Below are positions 6,690-14,565 of a stretch of DNA of 22,588 bases, piece after piece. Position 1 is the first letter of the stretch. Each line of letters starts with the position of its first letter. Source of the DNA: CAZLMW01 sp964560875 (GTDB taxonomy: Bacteria > Myxococcota_A > UBA9042). The stretch lies in assembly GCA_964560875.1 (NCBI GenBank), contig CAZLMW010000126.1, positions 1-22,588 of the forward strand, written 5' to 3'. The notes under the pieces were generated by a model. That model ran no database searches. It was not told where the DNA came from and saw only the letters and a program-made list of their open reading frames with translations. A program made the translations under genes and the position numbers.

Positions 6690-7946
6690 CTATTTGCACT
6701 CTTGGACGAGCTTGGTCGGCTGCTTGTGCAAGGACTTGAGGAAGTCGCTCGTCTCCTGGTCGGTCAACTGCGGGTTGTTACACAGGATGAACGTCTTGAT
6801 GTACTTCAGCGCCAGGAACGCGCCGAAATTCGAGATGGCTTTGTTGTCGCGCATCGTCAGCTGAACGAGCTGGTGCAGCTTGGGGAAGTTCATCTCTGTC
6901 AGCGTCAGGTTGTCGCGCAACTCGAGCTCGTCAGCGGCGCTCAGGGATGCGAACGCGAGCAATTGCTGCAGCGACTTGTGCTGGACGATGCGGATGTTGT
7001 CGGCGTTTTGGAGCTGGCTGAAGCCCGAGACCTGGGTCAGCGCGGCGTTGCCCTTGATGACGATGTCCTTGGTCTGCCCGAGCTTGGCGAAGCCGCCCAT
7101 GGTGTTCGCGGCATCGTTGTTGGCGATCTCGATCGCGTCGACCTGCGTGACGTTGCCAAACCCCTGGATCGTCAGCAGCTGTGGATTATCGCGGATGGTC
7201 AGCTTGAGCCCGCAAGCTTGCAGGGACTTGAAGCCGCTGACGTTTTGAAGCTGGTTGTTTTTCTCCACCAGCAGACCCTGGCTGCCGGCATCCGCGAGCG
7301 ATTTCAGCCCATCGACGTTCTTGAGCTTGGTGTTGGACTTGATTGTCACCGAGTGATTGACCTTGGTGAGCCCTTCGAGCCCGGCCAACGTCTGTAGCGA
7401 GGCGTTTTGCGCGATCAACAGGCCGTTGCTGATCTTGCTGAGCTTCTTGAGCGCCTTGATATCGGTCAGCTTGAGGTTGTTGCGGATCACGAGGTCGTGG
7501 CCGATTTCCCGGACCTTTTCGAGGCCGACGAGCGACTGAAGATCGCTGTTGGTATCGACAACGAGATCGGCGCCGATGACCTCGAGATTGCGCAGTCCGT
7601 TGAGCGCGATGAGCCGCGTATCGGTTATGTAGACCGAGCCCTTGACGTGCCGAACGTGAGACAGCGCCTCGATGGTGGCGTCGGTGATGCCCGATTTGCC
7701 GTTCTCCTGCGTGATGTGCAAGTCGCCGTTGATCACACAAAACGCCCCCGCACCCGACGGGTCGGCGCTGTCGATCACGACGGTTGCGGTCGAATTGCAG
7801 TTCTTCGGGTCGAACGGAGTCACCTCCACATCCGCGGTCGAACCGGCGTCGTCGGACTTGTCGCTATCGGTGGAATCGTCTTCTCCACATGCCATTGTCA
7901 TGGGCACCAGGGCGAGCAAGAGGCAGCCAACGGCGATGCGGTACAT
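6690..7946 (-). CDS. Lipoprotein with receptor L-domain / leucine-rich-type repeats
   Basis: A 418-residue predicted lipoprotein. The ATG at 7946 has GGGAG seven bases upstream and gives a signal peptide ending at Cys20 (MTMAC) followed by an acidic Asp/Ser linker; the ATG 26 codons earlier precedes an Arg-rich stretch and is unlikely. From about residue 75 on the protein is built of ~22-25-residue units such as GLRNLEVIGADLVVDTNSDL, LVGLEKVREIGHDLVIRNN and LKKLSKISNGLLIAQNASL. These form the beta-helical ladder seen in L-domain (EGF-receptor ligand-binding-like) and leucine-rich-repeat proteins. Isolated cysteines at either end (NCNST, AFCVIN, ILCNN, QECK) probably make capping disulfides. 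Such domains bind other proteins, so a surface adhesion or recognition role is likely but the target is unknown. It is transcribed divergently from the Cys-rich lipoprotein gene at 8143. Confidence 0.82.
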   Translation of the reverse strand: MYRIAVGCLLLALVPMTMACGEDDSTDSDKSDDAGSTADVEVTPFDPKNCNSTATVVIDSADPSGAGAFCVINGDLHITQENGKSGITDATIEALSHVRHVKGSVYITDTRLIALNGLRNLEVIGADLVVDTNSDLQSLVGLEKVREIGHDLVIRNNLKLTDIKALKKLSKISNGLLIAQNASLQTLAGLEGLTKVNHSVTIKSNTKLKNVDGLKSLADAGSQGLLVEKNNQLQNVSGFKSLQACGLKLTIRDNPQLLTIQGFGNVTQVDAIEIANNDAANTMGGFAKLGQTKDIVIKGNAALTQVSGFSQLQNADNIRIVQHKSLQQLLAFASLSAADELELRDNLTLTEMNFPKLHQLVQLTMRDNKAISNFGAFLALKYIKTFILCNNPQLTDQETSDFLKSLHKQPTKLVQECK

Positions 7947-8011
7947 GGGGCGTCTCCCGGCGCGAGATGGCGGTTTTGGACTGCTGCGAGCGGTTGCCGG
8001 GCCGATCCGGC

Positions 8012-8040
8012 TTGCGAGGCCCATGGGGGTCGACTAAAGT
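8012..8040 (+). promoter_or_regulatory. Possible sigma-70-type promoter for the 595-aa Cys-rich lipoprotein
   Basis: TTGCGA (8012-8017) and TAAAGT (8035-8040) are separated by 17 bases, each matching four of six consensus positions. They lie in the 196-bp divergent gap and would leave a leader of about 95 bases before the ATG at 8143. A perfect 11-bp direct repeat (TCTCCGCACGA at 8073-8083 and 8086-8096) lies in that leader. Confidence 0.35.
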
Positions 8041-8142
8041 TTCGCTCGACAAACCTACGTGCCCAGCGACCTCTCCGCACGAAATCTCCGCACGATCCTC
8101 CACCCAAGAGCTTCGCTGCGCACGGAACCCATCGACGCTGCC

Positions 8143-9930
8143 ATGAAGAAAAACATCACGTCGCGCTTCGCCTTGTGTCTCGCCCTCGCCTTCGTGGCGA
8201 CCTCCGTAGCGACGGGCTGTGGCGGCGATGACGGCGACGGCGACGGCAAAGAAATCAAGCTGTCGACAGACACCGGCGGCGGGAATATCGACGGTTCGAT
8301 CGGCGACAAGGACGGTGGCGCCACCGACACGGGAAGCGGCAGCAGCAGCGGCGGTGTCGACAGCGGCTCGGGGAGCTCGGGCGGCACGGACGCTGGCGCG
8401 GAAGACACCTCCATCAAGAAAGACTGCCCCGGCGGCGCTGGGTGCGCGTGCACCAAGCACGACGAGTGCGAATATGGCCTCTGCGCCGCGACGCCAGAGG
8501 GCCGCAAGTGCGCGGCGCCCTGCAATGACGAGTGCAAAGGCGACTTCGAGTGCAAGTCGATCGCGGTCAAGGGCGGCGACAACCAAAGCATGTGCGTGCA
8601 CAAGTACCCGCTGCTGTGCACCCCGTGCAAATCCAACGCCGCGTGCAGCAGCGCTTTTGACGCCGACGCCAAGTGCATCGACCGCGGCAAAGACGGCACC
8701 TACTGCGGCGCCACCTGCAAGGACAACGCCGATTGCCCCAGCGGCTACGCCTGCGACAAGGCCAAGGACATCGAAGGCAACGATGTGAGCCAGTGCGTCA
8801 CCGACGACGGCTCGATCTGCAAGTGCAGCACGTACGCGATCGAGCTCGGCGCATCGACCAAGTGCAACGACGCCGACGGCTGCGCGGGCGAGCGGAAGTG
8901 CCTCAAGGACGGCGAAGCTGGTGCTCCGACCGGTGGCGGCCTCTCGCAGTGCGCGGGCGCGGGCAAGAAAGAAGAGACCTGCGACGGCCTCGACAACAAC
9001 TGCGACGGCAAGACCGACGAAGGCACATGCGACGACAAGAACTCGTGCACCGCCGATAGCTGCGACACCAAGACCGGCAAGTGCACCAACGCTCCCCAGG
9101 CCGGTTCCTGCGACGATGGCGACGCCTGCACCGAGTCCGACAAGTGCGATGCCGGCAAGTGCACCGGCGCGGCCAAGAAGTGCGACGACAGCAACCCGTG
9201 CACCACCGATTCGTGCAAGGCGGGCAAGTGCGAGAGCGCCAACGACGACACCGCGACGTGCGACGACAACGACAAGTGCACCGAAAAGGACGCCTGCAAA
9301 GATGGCAAGTGCGCGGGCGCGAAGAAGAACTGCGACGACGGCAATAAGTGCAGCGAAGACACGTGCAAAGACGGCAAGTGTTCGTCCGGCGCGGTCCAGG
9401 CCGGCCCCTGCCAAGACGGCGACGCCTGCACCCTCGGTGACAAATGCGAAAACGTCGGCGGCAAGCTCGTCTGCAAGGCTGGCAAGGACAAGCCGAAATG
9501 CGACGACACCAACGACTGCACCGTCGACAGCTGCGACGCCAAGAAGGGCTGCGTCAACAAGGTCGACGATACGTTCGTCAAGGCCTGCTACACCGGCGAC
9601 GCGAAATTCAAGGGCGTCGGCGCCTGCAAAGCGGGCAAGCAGAAGTGCAAGGCCGACGGAACGCTCGGCAAATGCGAAGGCGAGGTCCTGCCCGCGAACA
9701 AAGACGTGTGCGGAAACGGCGCTGACGATGATTGCGACGGCACACCGGACAACGGTTGCGCGCCCAGTGGCGTGATCGGTCGCTTCGGCACCGTTGTCGT
9801 GTCGGGCGCCGCCGGCAAGAACCAGCTGCGTGCGTTCGTCGGTGGAAGCATGGCCGCCGGCCTGCTAAGCGGCACGAAGCACAACGTAGAACTCGGCTTC
9901 TACGCCTGGGTCAGCACGCTCATAAAGTAG
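8143..9930 (+). CDS. Cys-rich lipoprotein with MopE-like Asp/Cys motifs
   Basis: A 595-residue exported protein. The ATG at 8143 (MKKNITSRF) begins a lipoprotein signal ending in SVATGC with Cys26; the frame is open further upstream but that extension has no signal character. A Gly/Ser/Asp low-complexity linker (to about residue 90) leads to a Cys-rich module (about 95-265) that matches the N-terminal module of the 1381-residue protein: CPGG--C-CT, GLC--TPEGR-CA--C, GDF-CK and CTPCK--AAC. At about 278-293, ETCDGLDNNCDGKTDEG is the metal-binding repeat described in the MopE family, and a second one (DVCGNGADDDCDG) lies near 520-535. Between them are about eight short CDDGDxCTxxDxC units. The C-terminus ends with a Gly-rich stretch, GGSMAAGLLSG then VELGFYAW, like the tail of several myxobacterial exported proteins. 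Calcium or copper binding and a surface location are inferred; no catalytic domain is visible. Confidence 0.82.
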   Translation: MKKNITSRFALCLALAFVATSVATGCGGDDGDGDGKEIKLSTDTGGGNIDGSIGDKDGGATDTGSGSSSGGVDSGSGSSGGTDAGAEDTSIKKDCPGGAGCACTKHDECEYGLCAATPEGRKCAAPCNDECKGDFECKSIAVKGGDNQSMCVHKYPLLCTPCKSNAACSSAFDADAKCIDRGKDGTYCGATCKDNADCPSGYACDKAKDIEGNDVSQCVTDDGSICKCSTYAIELGASTKCNDADGCAGERKCLKDGEAGAPTGGGLSQCAGAGKKEETCDGLDNNCDGKTDEGTCDDKNSCTADSCDTKTGKCTNAPQAGSCDDGDACTESDKCDAGKCTGAAKKCDDSNPCTTDSCKAGKCESANDDTATCDDNDKCTEKDACKDGKCAGAKKNCDDGNKCSEDTCKDGKCSSGAVQAGPCQDGDACTLGDKCENVGGKLVCKAGKDKPKCDDTNDCTVDSCDAKKGCVNKVDDTFVKACYTGDAKFKGVGACKAGKQKCKADGTLGKCEGEVLPANKDVCGNGADDDCDGTPDNGCAPSGVIGRFGTVVVSGAAGKNQLRAFVGGSMAAGLLSGTKHNVELGFYAWVSTLIK

Positions 9931-9993
9931 CGTCCGTGCGGTGCCTTGGGATTCCCGCCTTGTGTCGCTCTATATTGTCGCGGCTCCTGCGTT

Positions 9994-11910
9994 TCAGTGT
10001 GCGTGAGGCCCGCCGAGCGTACCGATGACCTCGTCGATGAGGCCGCGCGGCCCGATGCGGAGCAGGGACATCACGGCAAGCCCGCACAAGACGGCCACGC
10101 TCACGCGATGGACGATGGTCGGCCCGTCCTCGGCGGCGGCATGCAGGGCGATGGTCTGTGGCTGGGGCATCAAGGCGTTGACAGTGAAGCCGGCGCCGAT
10201 CGCGGCTGCGGCGACCGCGGCGGCAAAAACCACGGCTCCCCGACGGCCGTGCAGCCGTGACAGCACGCCAAATGTCGTGAGGTTGGTGGCTGGTCCTGTG
10301 AGCAGGAAGGCGAGGGCGGCGCCGGGGCTCAGGCCCTTGTGGATCAGAACGGCGGCAATTGGCGTTGCCCCCGTCGCGCAGATGTAGCCGGGCATGCCGA
10401 GCAGCGTCACAACGAAGACGTCGGTCCCGGCCGGTATCGCAGCGATCACGTCGGGCATGAGCAACGGTTCGAGCAACGCCGCGACGGCCAAACCGAACAG
10501 GATCCACGGGGCGGTGGTGTCGAAGAGCTTGCCGAGGCCGAAGTTGAGCCCGGCGGCCAGGCGCTGACCGAGAGGATCGCGCGGCGTCTCTTCATCGGCG
10601 GTGTGATCGACCTTGGCCGGGCGCATAAATCGCGAGACAACGACCGCGACAACCAGGGAGACCGCGGCGGCGGTGATGAGCCGGGTGATGGACAGCTCGG
10701 TGCCGAGCAGAGGCAGCGAGATCAGCAACGCGTCGATGCCCAGCTCGGGCGTCGCGACCAGGAACGCCACAGCCGCCGACGTTGGCACACCGGCGCGAAC
10801 CAGGGTGTCGTACAGCGGCAATACGCCACAGCTGCAAATCGGCAAGGGCAGGCCGAACCCCATCCCGCGCAACGCCTGGCTCGCCGAGCTCCCGCCGTGG
10901 AGCCACCGCGTCGAAGCCGGCCGCAAAAACGCGCGGAGCAAGCCAGCGCCCACGAATGCCAGCAGCAAAGCCGGCGCGCTCTCCACGAGCAGGGTGACGA
11001 ACGTCGGCCACGCCTCCAATTCGCCAGGGCTGGCTGCGCTCAAGATCGGGTCGTGTTCGCCCAACTCCATGAGCAGCACCAGACCGACCAGCGTACCGAG
11101 GCCCGACGCAACGCGCGGCGGTCGGAGCCATCCCGAGGCGATGTTCTTGTTGGCCGAATCGCCGTGGTCGTGGCTGTGTCCGTGGTCGGGGCCGTGTCCG
11201 TGGTCGTGCTCGTCATCGTGGGCGGGCTCGCAGCAGCCGGTCTCCGCCTTGCTTGGATGCAGGTGGCTGTGCTCGCCGTGGTCGCCATGTTCGACGTCGT
11301 CGCAATCTGCGAGATGGGCCGACGTGTGGTGCAGCATCACGTGCAACAACGACCCGGCGACGAACGCTTGCAGATGCGCGAGAGCGGCGAGGGGCAGGGC
11401 TATATCGGCTGCGAAGTAGCCAACAATGGTGGCGCCGCAGACCACCGCAAGCACGAGCCAGGCGAGCTTTTCGTTCCAGGTCGGCCGCACCGTCCACCAG
11501 ATTGCCACCCCGAGCGGCAAGCGATGCAGGACGACGCCCACGGCCAGCATGTGCGCGTGTTCGTGGTGATGCGCGCCCATGTGCAGCGCCACACCGTCCA
11601 TCATGGCGTGCAGCCCGAGCGCCACCATGGCGACGGCGACAACGAGTCGGTGCACTTCGCCGTGGCTGCGGCCGCTGAACAAGAAGCGCTCTGCGACGGT
11701 GGGCACCGCGAGGCCGAGCAGTGTTGGCACGATGACCCACGGGCCGCCGAGCTCGAAGCTGTAGGGCAGCACGTGCATGAACACGAGCCCGCAAATGGCG
11801 GTGAGAACGAAGCCATCGACCGCCTCGAGCACCGCTTTCGCGCCCCGCAACGGCCGCAGCAGCAGTGGCGCGGCGAGCGGGGCGACGAGGCTGGCGATCA
11901 GCAATTCCAC
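9994..11910 (-). CDS. ZIP-like / SO_0444-type Cu-Zn permease fusion membrane protein
   Basis: The GTG start at 11910 (VELLIASLVAPL) gives 638 residues and leads straight into the first membrane helix; an ATG at 12057 would overlap the preceding gene and add a basic, non-membrane stretch. Residues 1-200 look like a ZIP metal-transporter half: about six hydrophobic helices with LHAMMDGVALHMG and HRLPLG where ZIP proteins have their His/Asp and HExPxG metal motifs (the Glu is Arg here). Residues about 200-253 are a cytosolic or periplasmic loop with over 15 His, many Asp, and a Cys-Cys pair. Residues about 255-638 match the permease family named for Shewanella SO_0444 (related to ArsP): ICSCGVLPLYDTLVRAG with Cys359 and Cys361, FLVATPELGIDALL, and a second half with GYICATGATP and LLTGPATNL. 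Known members export copper or zinc, so metal efflux is the likely role. It is the last gene of a possible five-gene minus-strand operon, 101 bp after the NTF2-like gene, and is convergent with the 595-aa lipoprotein gene (63-bp gap, no clear terminator). Confidence 0.85.
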   Translation of the reverse strand: MELLIASLVAPLAAPLLLRPLRGAKAVLEAVDGFVLTAICGLVFMHVLPYSFELGGPWVIVPTLLGLAVPTVAERFLFSGRSHGEVHRLVVAVAMVALGLHAMMDGVALHMGAHHHEHAHMLAVGVVLHRLPLGVAIWWTVRPTWNEKLAWLVLAVVCGATIVGYFAADIALPLAALAHLQAFVAGSLLHVMLHHTSAHLADCDDVEHGDHGEHSHLHPSKAETGCCEPAHDDEHDHGHGPDHGHSHDHGDSANKNIASGWLRPPRVASGLGTLVGLVLLMELGEHDPILSAASPGELEAWPTFVTLLVESAPALLLAFVGAGLLRAFLRPASTRWLHGGSSASQALRGMGFGLPLPICSCGVLPLYDTLVRAGVPTSAAVAFLVATPELGIDALLISLPLLGTELSITRLITAAAVSLVVAVVVSRFMRPAKVDHTADEETPRDPLGQRLAAGLNFGLGKLFDTTAPWILFGLAVAALLEPLLMPDVIAAIPAGTDVFVVTLLGMPGYICATGATPIAAVLIHKGLSPGAALAFLLTGPATNLTTFGVLSRLHGRRGAVVFAAAVAAAAIGAGFTVNALMPQPQTIALHAAAEDGPTIVHRVSVAVLCGLAVMSLLRIGPRGLIDEVIGTLGGPHAH

Positions 11911-12011
11911 AGCGAAAACCTGCCCGAAAAGGTTCTTCCCGCAGTGTGCGGGCGCGGCGCAAAAAGTCGAAAAGCGTCGGTGGTGGACGCGGACGGTGTC
12001 CGGCTGCGGCG

Positions 12012-12422
12012 CTATTCGTCGCGCGCCTTGTACACGCTCTCGATGGCGTCGCGCCACTCGGGGGCGTCTTGGCGAGCCGCGTCGAGGTCGTCCGGCTGGT
12101 GGCGGAGCGACACGATTTCACCGGCAGCGTTGAGCGCCAGCGACCAGGTGCCGCCGCCGACGAACCCGGAGACGCGGGCGATGTAGGCCACGTCGTTACC
12201 GTTGCGCGTCCCGATCGCGAAGTTGATATCGCGCGGTGATCTTTCCGCCCATTTCACGACGTCGTCCACGCCGATGAACGTCTCGACGATTTCACCGCGC
12301 TCTGCGTCGAAACCGCAGCGATGCACGGTGATGTCAGCGGCGAGGATGTCGCGGTCTGCCGCGCCCCGCGAGGTCAGGAAGGCGGCGAATCGTTGCGCCG
12401 CGGCTGCGATGCTGTCTGTCAT
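12012..12422 (-). CDS. NTF2-like (SnoaL-type) domain protein
   Basis: A 136-residue soluble protein without a signal peptide. The pattern of an N-terminal helix (AAAAQRFAAFLTSR), a central FIGVDDVVKWAERSPRD segment, and C-terminal strands (YIARVSGFVGGGTWSLALNAAGEIVSLRHQPD) fits the cone-shaped NTF2-like fold. These small domains act as isomerases, hydrolases or ligand-binding modules, and no catalytic residue set is recognisable here. ATG at 12422 has AGG about ten bases upstream. It lies 51 bp after the FmdB-like gene and 101 bp before the permease gene on the same strand, so it is probably co-transcribed. The fold call rests on overall pattern, not on a diagnostic motif. Confidence 0.7.
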   Translation of the reverse strand: MTDSIAAAAQRFAAFLTSRGAADRDILAADITVHRCGFDAERGEIVETFIGVDDVVKWAERSPRDINFAIGTRNGNDVAYIARVSGFVGGGTWSLALNAAGEIVSLRHQPDDLDAARQDAPEWRDAIESVYKARDE

Positions 12423-12473
12423 GGCGTCAACCTGCGGAGACGGAGCGAAGCTGCTTGGTTTGGTGTGCGTCGC

Positions 12474-12755
12474 TCAACGCTTGATGGTGTCGGGGGCGTC
12501 GGCCGGGCCGCCGGTCTTGACGTAGTTGCCATCGCCGGCGTTTTCGTAGCGCGTGAACCCGCGCTTGACGAGGCTTTCGGTGTTGTTGGAGCGGGCGCTC
12601 TTGAGCACGAGGTTGGGCACCTGGGGTACGCGCACAACGGGCTCGCCGGTCTCGGGGTGTTCGGTCAGCGCCGGGTCGCTCATGCGTTGGCGGATCTCGA
12701 AATAGTCCCGCTTATGGCCGGCGGAATCGACGACAGCGTAGACGTAGACGGGCAT
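12474..12755 (-). CDS. FmdB-like small protein lacking zinc-ribbon cysteines
   Basis: A 93-residue protein. The N-terminus (MPVYVYAVVDSAGHKRDYFEIRQ), then MSDPALTEHPETGEPVVRV, follows the layout of FmdB-type zinc ribbons, which read MPxYEYxCxxCGHxFE followed by SDPPLTxCPxCG. The four cysteine positions are here Val/Val, Ser11, His33 and Thr36, so no Cys4 zinc site can form. Metal-free variants of the family with a PETG motif are known to me, so this is likely a functional branch, not a decayed gene. The C-terminal half (SARSNNTESLVKRGFTRYE) is not recognised. The start codon lies one base after the stop of the dehydrogenase gene (TGATATG), so translation is probably coupled. The molecular role is unknown. 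Confidence 0.75.
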   Translation of the reverse strand: MPVYVYAVVDSAGHKRDYFEIRQRMSDPALTEHPETGEPVVRVPQVPNLVLKSARSNNTESLVKRGFTRYENAGDGNYVKTGGPADAPDTIKR

Positions 12756-12756
12756 A

Positions 12757-13779
12757 TCAGCCGCGCTTGTAGCGAGCCGAGATCGCGGGGATCAGGTGCT
12801 CGGAAAACGCCGTGCGGGCGTTGTAGATCGGGTTCCACCCCCAATCGGACCGGGCCTTGTGGTCGTCGACCTCGGCTGGCCACGTGTCGACAATGGCCTC
12901 GCGTTTTCGGTCCGTCGAAAAGCCAATATTCGCGCCGGGGAAGGCTTGCAGAATCAAGTTGCGCAACGCTTCGGCCGTCATCGAAAACGCGTTGATGTTG
13001 TAGATGCGCTGCGAAAGGGCTTCGGCGTCGGCTTGTTCGAGCAAGATGAGCGCACGGATCGCGTCGGTCATCGCCATGAAGGGCAGCTGCGCCGACGGCG
13101 ACACGAAGCAGTCGTAATGCTGGCCGGACGCCGCGGCGTGCAACATCTCGGGCGCGAAGTCGCTGGTGCCGCCGCTTGGCAGGGTGACCGCCGAAATCAA
13201 GCCCGGGAATCGGATCGAGCGGAAGTCGACGCCGCTGGGGACACGGGCCGCGTCGAGCTGGCGGTAGTGGAGGCTGTAGTAGCGCCCCAATTGCTCGCAA
13301 TAGAGCTTGTTGCAGCCGTACATCGTGGTCGGCTTGTTCCACTCGAACTCGCGCAGCGGTGGGTGGCTGTTCTTCGCGGCGACGGTGGGCATCCCGTAGA
13401 CGGCGATGGAGCTCGGGAAGAGAAAGCGTACCGGATGCCCGTGCTGACGGCTCTGCTCAAACGCGATTTGCAGCAGCGTCATCGTGCCGCCGACGTTGAC
13501 GCGATGGGCGGCGAGCGGTGTGTACTCGGCGCGCGTGCTCAGCAGCGCGGCGAGGTGATAAACGACGTGGATCTCGAAACGTGCGCTGACGCGTGCGAGC
13601 AGCTGTTCATCGAGGATGTCGCCAACGACGGTGTGCGCGCACTTGTTGGCGATCTCGGCCGGCAGCGGATTGAGGTCGAGCGCGACGATATCCCGCTCAT
13701 CGGACTGCGACAGGGTGTCGATGAGCCCCTGGCCCATCTCACCGCTCGCGCCCGTGATGAGAACGACGGGTTTGCGCAT
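12757..13779 (-). CDS. tdh: L-threonine 3-dehydrogenase, SDR (epimerase-like) type
   Basis: A 340-residue extended short-chain dehydrogenase that should oxidise L-threonine to 2-amino-3-ketobutyrate with NAD+, which then breaks down to glycine. Visible features: the Rossmann motif LITGASGEMG (Gly10, Gly13, Gly16), Asp in VALDLNP for NAD choice, VYHLAALLS, the catalytic serine region FPSSIAVYG (Ser123/124), and YxxxK as Tyr154 and Lys158. TDH-specific signatures follow: SIRFPGLIS, a GGTSDFAPEM segment, the VDTWPAEVDDHKARSDWGW block and a C-terminal PAISARYK. The last block separates TDH from UDP-sugar epimerases. Length is normal for the family, slightly longer at the N-terminal half. It lies 48 bp after the DksA-like gene and one base before the FmdB-like gene. 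No 2-amino-3-ketobutyrate CoA ligase (kbl) is next to it, so the paired enzyme must be elsewhere if this is the substrate. Confidence 0.82.
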   Translation of the reverse strand: MRKPVVLITGASGEMGQGLIDTLSQSDERDIVALDLNPLPAEIANKCAHTVVGDILDEQLLARVSARFEIHVVYHLAALLSTRAEYTPLAAHRVNVGGTMTLLQIAFEQSRQHGHPVRFLFPSSIAVYGMPTVAAKNSHPPLREFEWNKPTTMYGCNKLYCEQLGRYYSLHYRQLDAARVPSGVDFRSIRFPGLISAVTLPSGGTSDFAPEMLHAAASGQHYDCFVSPSAQLPFMAMTDAIRALILLEQADAEALSQRIYNINAFSMTAEALRNLILQAFPGANIGFSTDRKREAIVDTWPAEVDDHKARSDWGWNPIYNARTAFSEHLIPAISARYKRG

Positions 13780-13827
13780 GTTGGTTCAGCCCGAAGGGAT
13801 GGGCGTCGGCATCGACGCGCTCGTGAA

Positions 13828-14235
13828 TCAGCCTTTCTTCTGGCGCTCGAGCAGCTCCTTGAAGTGGATGCTGTGACGGGTCCATGGGCGGGCGCGCAAG
13901 CGTTTGCGGCCGATGGGGTCACTGGTGCCTTCGCAGATGCCGTATTCGCCGGTGTCGAACTTGCCGAGCGCCCGTTCGATTTGGGCGAGCAGCTTCCTCT
14001 CTTTGTCGGCCAGACGCAGCATCGCGGTCTGCTCGGACTCGCGGCTGGCCTGGTCGATTTCGTCGGGCAGCGACTCAAGGTCGAAAACCGACTCGCGCAC
14101 GTGGCGGGAGAGACGTTCGCGGACCTTGGCCCGCTCTGCCAACAGCCGGCTGCGGAACCATTCAAGTTCCTCGTCGCTGAGATCCTCGTCGAGGTCGTCG
14201 TCGTCGATGCTGTCGTGCAGGTTGGGCTGCGTCAT
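13828..14235 (-). CDS. DksA/TraR-family transcription regulator with degenerate zinc finger
   Basis: A 135-residue protein predicted to enter the RNA polymerase secondary channel and change promoter responses, as DksA does with ppGpp. ATG at 14235 has GGAG seven bases upstream. An acidic N-terminus (DDDDLDEDLSDEE) leads to a long coiled coil (about 20-95) whose tip keeps DEIDQA, the DxxDxA motif (Asp58, Asp61, Ala63) needed for DksA action. The C-terminal globule keeps YGIC, the DPIG turn and LRARP, but of the CxxC-x17-CxxC zinc ligands only Cys101 remains; the others are Thr104, Ser122 and Phe125 at exactly the expected spacing. The fold must therefore be zinc-independent, as reported for Pseudomonas DksA2. 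It is the first gene of a possible operon with the dehydrogenase, FmdB-like, NTF2-like and permease genes. Confidence 0.88.
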   Translation of the reverse strand: MTQPNLHDSIDDDDLDEDLSDEELEWFRSRLLAERAKVRERLSRHVRESVFDLESLPDEIDQASRESEQTAMLRLADKERKLLAQIERALGKFDTGEYGICEGTSDPIGRKRLRARPWTRHSIHFKELLERQKKG

Positions 14236-14310
14236 GATGGCTCCGGTGGACCGACGGAGTCCCGGGTGTCGGGTGCCGCGTACGGTGGTCCTCAATGGCT
14301 GGGCGCGCGG

Positions 14311-14339
14311 ATACTAGAGATGTCGTTCTGGCAACGCAA
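14311..14339 (-). promoter_or_regulatory. Possible sigma-70-type promoter of the DksA-led operon
   Basis: On the minus strand TTGCGT (14339-14334) is followed after 17 bases by TAGTAT (14316-14311). The -10 box matches four of six consensus positions and the -35 three of six. It lies about 75 bp upstream of the DksA-like ATG. No Zur-type palindrome was recognised next to it. Confidence 0.35.
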
Positions 14340-14517
14340 CCAGTTTCGCCGACGGGCCAAGTTCGATCGGAGTTCGCGGGGCGAGGTGGAGCTTGAGTTC
14401 GGGGATGCGTTTGGCGATGACGCCGTACAGGCGTCGTGCCAGTCCGTCGAAGCCGAACCGCTGTTGGCGGCGGCCGACAAGGTCGCGGCCATGCGCACGG
14501 GCCGGGTTCGCAAGCAC
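14314..14517 (-). CDS. Doubtful small ORF, unknown function
   Basis: A GTG-initiated ORF of 67 codons on the minus strand. Its codons have the strong G/C third-position bias of real genes here (for example the run FGFDGLARRLYGVIAKRIPELK), which is why it is listed. It has no clear ribosome-binding site, no recognised domain, and its stop codon overlaps the predicted -10 box of the DksA-led operon. It could be a remnant of a longer gene or a chance ORF. The opposite strand is also open in one frame through this stretch, which weakens the case. Confidence 0.25.
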   Translation of the reverse strand: MLANPARAHGRDLVGRRQQRFGFDGLARRLYGVIAKRIPELKLHLAPRTPIELGPSAKLVALPERHL

Positions 14518-14541
14518 AGCGGGACCCCGTGAGGGTGTGAG

Positions 14542-14565
14542 TTCGCGTTCGGGTTCGGGTTCGGG
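14542..14565 (+). repeat. TTCGSG hexamer tandem repeat
   Basis: Four units: TTCGCG then TTCGGG three times. The tract differs in sequence from the GGGAGC tracts at the window ends but has the same 6-bp period and GC-rich character, and it also sits between a gene end and a CTAG. No gene of the type found at the window ends is recognisable beside it. Confidence 0.9.

Noticed and set aside
9931..9993. Terminator between the convergent Cys-rich lipoprotein and permease genes
   Set aside because: No stem followed by a T-tract could be found on either strand in the 63-bp gap.
12796..14532. 578-codon plus-strand ORF antisense to the dehydrogenase and DksA-like genes
   Set aside because: It is a high-GC shadow: both genes beneath it have clear family motifs, and its translation is Arg/Val/Ala/Gly-rich with no domain.
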